DNA of 64,000 nucleotides, taken from Pseudomonas asuensis (GTDB lineage: Bacteria; Pseudomonadota; Gammaproteobacteria; Pseudomonadales; Pseudomonadaceae). The notes below the pieces were generated by a model. The model saw only the letters and a program-made list of their open reading frames with translations. It was not told where the DNA came from and did no database searches. Shown here piece after piece: positions 59,499 through 64,000 of the stretch. The position numbers and the translations under genes are program-made. Within the stretch, counting starts at the first letter, position 1. Each line of letters begins with the position of its first letter. The stretch lies in assembly GCF_014646755.1 (NCBI RefSeq), contig NZ_BMNW01000004.1:248001-312000 (forward strand), in the 5' to 3' direction.

Positions 59499-61859
59499 TT
59501 ATGCTGCGCCCACACCCGCTGGCGAGGCTGGTTCGGAAGGCACGTTGCGGTCGCTGACCACTGCAATCACTTTGCGCAGGCGGATAGGGATGGACTTGGC
59601 TGCAGGGACCTTGCTGCGTTCGGCGTAATGCCAGAGCGGAATCAGCGGGTTACACTCTGGGTAATAGCCGCCGCAACACCCTTCAGGGATGTTGTAAGGA
59701 GTAACCCGGAGCGGACCGACCTCTCGATGGACACCATCGTCTACGGCTGTCATGGCCTGGATCATGTCGCCTTCAGCCAGACCATGACGAGCCATGTCGT
59801 GACGGTTCATAAAGATGACCGCCCGGGTACCATAGACACCTCGGAAACGGTCGCTGTAGCCATAGACGGTGGTGTTGAACTGGTCGTTGCTGCGCAGCGT
59901 CATCATCTGCAGCACGTCCGTAGGCTTTAAGTCAGCTTCAATGTCATCATCGGCAGAGAGCTTTTGCGGAGTAATGAAATTGGCTTTGCCGGTTTCGGTT
60001 GCCCATTTGCGCTCGGATGCACCCAGCGGACGGTGAAAACCACTGGGCTCCAGCATGCGCACGTTGAAGTCATGAAAAATCTCTGGATAGCTCTGGGCGA
60101 TAGCCTCACGAACCAGACTGTAGTCTGCTACCCAGGCATCCCAGTTGAGCCGTGGATTGGGTTCAAGGGTTGCTTTGGCCAGCGCCGCCACAATGGCCGG
60201 CTCGGACAAGAGATTGGGCGCTGCCGGCTTGGCCACACCGCGCCAGGCTCGGATGCATCCTGTGCTGTCCTCGATGGTATGGCGCTGCTCACCGGTAGCC
60301 TGCACGTCGATCTCCGTGCGGCCCAGGCAGGGCAGGATGTAAGACTTCTTGCCATGGACCAGATGGTTTCGGTTGAGCTTGGTGGAAATCTGTACGGTAA
60401 GCCCGAGTTTGCGCCAGGCCGGCTCCATTAACAGCGTTTCCGGAACCGCACGCACAAAGTTTCCGCCCAGCCCAATGAAGCCTTTGATCGAACCATTCAG
60501 GATGCCTTCGCAGGCTTCAACGGTGTTCACGCCATCGTCTTTGGGCGGCTCAAAACCAAACTGCTTTTTGAGGTTTTCTGCAGGCACCTGGCTGGCTTTT
60601 TCCGTGATGCCCACGGTGCGTTGTCCCTGCACGTTCGAGTGGCCACGAACGGGGAGAATACCTGCGCCTTCCTTGCCGATGTTACCGCGCAGGAGCAGCA
60701 GGTTAACGAGCATCTGAATGTTCATCACACCCTGACGGTGCTGAGTGAGCCCCATGCCGTATACACCAATAACGCGCTCGCAGCGGGCATAGACCATTGC
60801 AGCCAATTCCATAGTGCTGCGGGAAAGGCCGGAGCGGCGCTCCAACTCTTCCCATGTATAACTGCGGATCTTTGCCTCGAAGGCTTCAAGGCCATGGGTG
60901 TGCTGCTCAATGAACTCAACGTCTAGTATGCGAGGCTTGCCGGCTGCGCGGGCCTGATCATCCATCTCGAAGAGCTTTTTGCAGATCCCGGCTATGGCTG
61001 CGATATCACCCCCGATGGCAACCTGGTTGTAATGCGTGCTGATGGTGATTTCCTTGCCGGTCGCCATCTCGGTTGGCGATTGCGGGTTGGTAAACTTCTC
61101 CAGCCCCCGCTCGCGGATCGGGTTGAAGGTAACGATAGGCGCGCCACGCTGGCGCGCCTCTTCAAGCTGGTGCAGCATGCGCGGGCTGCTGGTGCCCACG
61201 TTCTGGCCAAAGAAAAACAGGCCATCGGTCTTTTCCATGTCATTGAGCGTTACAGTAGCCACCGGCACGCCCAGGCTTTCCGGTAAGGCGATAGAGGTGC
61301 TCTCGTGACACATGTTTGAGCTGTCTGGCAGGTTGTTTGTCCCGTACATCCGGGCAAACAGCTGGTACATATAAGAGGTTTCCAGCGCGGCGCGACCCGA
61401 GGCGTAGAACACCACTTCATTGGGGTCGGCCATGGCCCTTAGCTCGTCGCCAATTTCACGGAAGGCAACGTCCCATGTAACCGGTTCGTATTTGTCGGTT
61501 TCGGCATTCCAACGCAAGGGATGGGTAAGGCGGCCCTGTTGTTCAAGGTCATAGTCACGCCAGTTAAGCAACTCCGTTACGGTGTGCTGGGCAAAGAACT
61601 CCGGCCCGCAACGGTTGCTGGTATTTTCCCAGGCGGTCGCTTTGGCACCGTTCTCGCAGAATTCAAAAGGCCCGGCCGGATGTGGCTTTGCCCAGGCGCA
61701 ACTGACACAGGCAAACCCCTCGATAGGCTTGTTTTGTTTGAGCAGAAGAAGGCTGGAGCCAATAGGCGACTTTTCACGGATCAGGATATTCGCGACCGAA
61801 AAAGCCGAGCCCCAGCCACCGGAAGGTGATTTATAAGGTTTGAAACGAGGTTTATTCAC
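59499..61859 (-). CDS. FdhF/YdeP-family molybdopterin oxidoreductase
   Basis: 786 residues, cytoplasmic (no twin-arginine signal). An N-terminal cluster motif C51..C54...C68...C84 (CVSC, EFCENG, NRCG) probably holds an Fe-S cluster. NMCHEST (about Cys184) is a candidate molybdenum ligand, and CCGGYYPECNPLIPL and DQFNTTVYGYSDRFRGV are near the C-terminus. YdeP proteins are poorly characterised, and E. coli YdeP supports acid resistance. Downstream of the copper-storage-like and small secreted genes on the same strand. Confidence 0.88.
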   Translation of the reverse strand: MNKPRFKPYKSPSGGWGSAFSVANILIREKSPIGSSLLLLKQNKPIEGFACVSCAWAKPHPAGPFEFCENGAKATAWENTSNRCGPEFFAQHTVTELLNWRDYDLEQQGRLTHPLRWNAETDKYEPVTWDVAFREIGDELRAMADPNEVVFYASGRAALETSYMYQLFARMYGTNNLPDSSNMCHESTSIALPESLGVPVATVTLNDMEKTDGLFFFGQNVGTSSPRMLHQLEEARQRGAPIVTFNPIRERGLEKFTNPQSPTEMATGKEITISTHYNQVAIGGDIAAIAGICKKLFEMDDQARAAGKPRILDVEFIEQHTHGLEAFEAKIRSYTWEELERRSGLSRSTMELAAMVYARCERVIGVYGMGLTQHRQGVMNIQMLVNLLLLRGNIGKEGAGILPVRGHSNVQGQRTVGITEKASQVPAENLKKQFGFEPPKDDGVNTVEACEGILNGSIKGFIGLGGNFVRAVPETLLMEPAWRKLGLTVQISTKLNRNHLVHGKKSYILPCLGRTEIDVQATGEQRHTIEDSTGCIRAWRGVAKPAAPNLLSEPAIVAALAKATLEPNPRLNWDAWVADYSLVREAIAQSYPEIFHDFNVRMLEPSGFHRPLGASERKWATETGKANFITPQKLSADDDIEADLKPTDVLQMMTLRSNDQFNTTVYGYSDRFRGVYGTRAVIFMNRHDMARHGLAEGDMIQAMTAVDDGVHREVGPLRVTPYNIPEGCCGGYYPECNPLIPLWHYAERSKVPAAKSIPIRLRKVIAVVSDRNVPSEPASPAGVGAA

Positions 61860-61933
61860 GCGTAGCTCCTTGCAGGCAGATGGCCGCTGACTTTGTCAGT
61901 TCACGGTTGGCCATAATCCAAAGCGGTGAGAGA

Positions 61934-61956
61934 GCCCGGCACTACATGTGCCGGGC
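61934..61956. terminator. Hairpin between the Csp-like gene and the molybdoenzyme gene
   Basis: GCCCGGCAC (61934-61942) and GTGCCGGGC (61948-61956), perfect 9-bp stem. No T-tract, so it may only attenuate readthrough into the molybdoenzyme gene. Confidence 0.6.
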
Positions 61957-61965
61957 AAGTAAGGA

Positions 61966-62295
61966 TCAGGCAGCCATGCGCTCGCACTCTTCTGCACAAC
62001 TCAGGCAGGCCTTGGCGCAGGCCTGGCAGTGATCCATATCGTGCTTGCCGCACTCTTCGCCACAGGCACGACAGACCCTGGCACACAGCGCGCAAAATTC
62101 TTTGGCAAGCGGGCTTTCACGGGTCATCAGTACGGCAGCCAACGCGCATAGATCAGCGCAGTCGCGATCGAGCTGGATACAACGCGCCATCATCTTCACG
62201 TCTTCTTCGCGCAGGCATGCCGACGCACACATTTCACAGACGAGCGCGCAATTAGAGCAGGCCTGGATGCAGGTTTCGTAAGCGGAAGCAGTCAT
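61966..62295 (-). CDS. Cysteine-rich four-helix copper-storage-like protein (DUF326/Csp type)
   Basis: 109 residues from the ATG at 62295, chosen because GGAGA ends seven bases upstream; the ATG at 62301 is too close to it. Nineteen cysteines in CxxC/CxxxC spacing (for example CIQACSNCALVCEMCASACL at the start). This is the pattern of four-helix-bundle proteins that fill their core with Cu(I). Cytoplasmic, no signal peptide, matching Csp3. Copper binding is inferred from the family. Confidence 0.85.
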   Translation of the reverse strand: MTASAYETCIQACSNCALVCEMCASACLREEDVKMMARCIQLDRDCADLCALAAVLMTRESPLAKEFCALCARVCRACGEECGKHDMDHCQACAKACLSCAEECERMAA

Positions 62296-62332
62296 GTTCA
62301 TTCTCCGTTTGAGGTAAGGGATAAAAACCATG

Positions 62333-62650
62333 TCACGCCCGCACGGCCTTGGGCGGTGGATCAGGCTGAGAGAGATAAATGGAGAGATACCGGGAAGGGG
62401 TATAGAGATCTGAAGGAAGAGAGGCCCATACAAGTGTTTTCCACATAGCGGCGGAAGATGCAGCAGGCAAGCCGCTACATACCTTTGCCAGACTGCTCTG
62501 GGTAACGTGAGCACTCGACGGGTAACGCTTATCCATTTGCTCTGCCTGCACAAGCAGACACGGTGATCCGGGCGCACAGCATGCCTGGGCGTAACCGCTT
62601 CCAAAGAAGAGGCCCAGCAACAGCACCGGAAAAGAGGCGCGCATACTCAT
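62333..62650 (-). CDS. Small secreted cysteine-containing protein, unknown
   Basis: About 105 residues from the ATG at 62650, with further in-frame starts at 62644 and 62662. A signal peptide (about 1-22, cleavage after YAQA) precedes CCAPGSPC, giving a mature protein with four cysteines near the N-terminus and Cys at KVCSGL. No family recognised. It is 37 bases upstream of the copper-storage-like gene, same strand, so a role in periplasmic metal or thiol handling is conceivable but unproven. A spurious ORF cannot be fully excluded. Confidence 0.55.
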   Translation of the reverse strand: MSMRASFPVLLLGLFFGSGYAQACCAPGSPCLLVQAEQMDKRYPSSAHVTQSSLAKVCSGLPAASSAAMWKTLVWASLPSDLYTPSRYLSIYLSQPDPPPKAVRA

Positions 62651-62868
62651 GCCCATCATCACCTGCAGTCACACGTAATTAAGGTATGAACCACAGGAGT
62701 TGCCCAAGGTTTCATCCCTTGAGCTGGAAAGCTGGCGCTATACCATCAGGTGCTTGCTGAGATATGGAATCGTCACAGGTAGGGGGCTGTAACGCTGTTG
62801 TCTGGGTAGAAGGAAGGTATTGGTGATGAGGCGCGGCAGCAACAGTGTAGCCGCCGCGCGTACCGCTA

Positions 62869-64000
62869 CTACTCCGCTCGGGGCGCGAGTGCTGACATTG
62901 TGATGGCGGCCAGCGCCGTATTTTGCATCATCATGGCAAACTGTTCCGGGGTCATTTTCTGACCGTTGAAGTCAACCATGTGATTGGCATACTTCAGCGT
63001 GGTTACGATGTCATCACCCTCCACGCGTGCCATCTGGGACGATGCCGCCATTTCGCCTATGGCATCGCCTGCGGCCTTTGCCTGCTGAGCGATGTCAGCC
63101 GCGTCCTGAGACGGATCACTCTTGAGCGCAAGCAGATCACCGATCATCGGCTTGGAGAGGCGAACTTGCAGGTCCAGCAGGCTAATCATCTGCGGGTACA
63201 CCTCAGAGGGCTGCATCTGATCGTATTGAGCCGGGCGCGTCAGATTGACGGCCATGGCAAGGCGGCTTTCACCGTGGGCCGTCTTGAAAGACAGTTCATC
63301 CAGCGTCACGACAGGGTTAGCAGCCAGTAGCGCACTGCCAAAAGCCTGCATGCGTGCCTGCTCGTCCGGCAGCATCGGTGGCATCTGCTTGGTTTCCGGA
63401 TCGATCTGCACACGCTCGGCATATTGAGCGTATACGGTAGTCATGCCTTGCAAGGCTTCTGCATCGACATCCTTGAAGCTAAATGAGGCGCGAGCGCTAC
63501 CTACTTCTTTACCATCGATGGTCATGCCGCCCATACCATAAAGAATGGTATCGGCGAGCCGCATGCCGTGCTCCTGCAAATTATCCTGGGCGGTGATGTC
63601 ACGCATAACAACCGGCGGGACGGTATCCCCATCGATCTGTATCGATTGAAGTCCTACATCCGAGCGTCCCATGTAGAACCCGCTTTGTCCCAGACTCCGA
63701 TCATTCGTGACACGCAGACCTTTCAGGGTCGTCCTGACCATCGCCCCGTTTTCCGTAGGCGAGGCAAATGCAAAGCTATCTGCCGCCAGATCGAGCTGAT
63801 AATGCTTTAGATCAAAGTCGGTCTTGAACTTCACGGCCGCACCGGAAAAGGCTACGTGCCTGTCGCCTTCGTTGAGCTCGAAGGGTTGCAGCGTAAGCGT
63901 GCCATCCACCTGCTGGTCATAACCAATCACTGCGGTACCATAAGCCGGTACAGCATTATTGGCTGCGGCAAACCAGGCTTGCAGACTGGGGTTAGCTTCC
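62869..64000 (-). CDS. DUF945 (YdgA-like) protein, cut by window edge
   Basis: At least 377 codons remain open past base 64000, so the N-terminus (usually a membrane anchor) is outside. Visible features are long amphipathic beta-rich stretches typical of DUF945, e.g. YDQQVDGTLTLQPFELNEGDRHVAFSG and MVNLTRPAQYDQMQ. DUF945 proteins are uncharacterised cell-envelope proteins. The apparent start at 63930 (a GTG) is internal. Confidence 0.85.
   Translation of the reverse strand, partial: EANPSLQAWFAAANNAVPAYGTAVIGYDQQVDGTLTLQPFELNEGDRHVAFSGAAVKFKTDFDLKHYQLDLAADSFAFASPTENGAMVRTTLKGLRVTNDRSLGQSGFYMGRSDVGLQSIQIDGDTVPPVVMRDITAQDNLQEHGMRLADTILYGMGGMTIDGKEVGSARASFSFKDVDAEALQGMTTVYAQYAERVQIDPETKQMPPMLPDEQARMQAFGSALLAANPVVTLDELSFKTAHGESRLAMAVNLTRPAQYDQMQPSEVYPQMISLLDLQVRLSKPMIGDLLALKSDPSQDAADIAQQAKAAGDAIGEMAASSQMARVEGDDIVTTLKYANHMVDFNGQKMTPEQFAMMMQNTALAAITMSALAPRAE

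Noticed and set aside
61966-62604. 212-residue form of the cysteine-rich protein
   Set aside because: The upstream half is a frame-shifted shadow of the small secreted gene; the ribosome site supports the start at 62295.

Overview
The window is a contiguous piece of a Pseudomonas-type gammaproteobacterial chromosome. The evidence is protein similarity and gene order. The run rpmB-rpmG, solute-binding protein, radC, coaBC, dut, algC, argB, pyrE, crc, DUF4870, rph, yicC, gmk, rpoZ, spoT, ridA, oxyR, recG follows the order I recall for P. aeruginosa (about PA5315-PA5347). Crc and an AlgC-type phosphomannomutase are also genus-typical. Base composition looks moderately GC-rich, lower than P. aeruginosa, so a lower-GC Pseudomonas lineage is likely. 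I cannot fix the species. I see no rRNA, tRNA, CRISPR array, insertion sequence, prophage or plasmid gene.

Layout. 0-7.1 kb: cut-off CPA1-type Na+/H+ antiporter, a secreted protein made of two copies of one repeat, Rep helicase, a Dps ferritin with an unusual structured leader, a zinc-ribbon protein and a cold-shock protein. 7.2-25 kb: a more variable accessory and metabolic stretch with a methyltransferase, two paralogous acidic microproteins flanking an MHS-type transporter, a nitroreductase, a sugar porter, an MFS exporter, periplasmic asparaginase, a ThDP-dependent pyruvate-oxidase-like enzyme, two related SDR dehydrogenases with C-terminal membrane tails, a DUF1080 protein, a periplasmic cupin, an alpha/beta hydrolase, a RecQ-type helicase, xpt and a YkgJ cysteine-cluster protein. 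25.4-47.6 kb: the conserved core block named above, covering ribosomal proteins, CoA and dUTP metabolism, sugar-phosphate mutase, arginine and pyrimidine synthesis, catabolite repression, RNA turnover, stringent response, peroxide response and fork rescue, ending in a YbaK-HDOD fusion. 47.7-56.5 kb: Gfo/Idh/MocA oxidoreductase, SCO protein, divergent VOC/LysR pair, a phospholipase-D-family lipoprotein, the overlapping prlC-yheV-DUF1835 operon and a gamma-carbonic anhydrase. 56.6-64 kb: a large mechanosensitive channel with a divergent DUF2905 gene, an FdhF/YdeP molybdoenzyme behind a cysteine-rich copper-storage-like protein and a small secreted cysteine protein, and a cut-off DUF945 protein.

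How the genes work together. Several products converge on stress and nutrient control: SpoT and RpoZ (ppGpp), OxyR and Dps (peroxide and iron), Crc (catabolite repression, with a possible Crc/Hfq site before the sugar porter), and RecG, Rep, RecQ and RadC (genome maintenance). I found no clear candidate for a completely new multi-gene system. The best leads are the two-repeat secreted protein with a promoter-overlapping dyad, the microprotein pair, the structured leaders of dps and asparaginase, the membrane-anchored long AlgC form, and the copper-protein/molybdoenzyme cluster.
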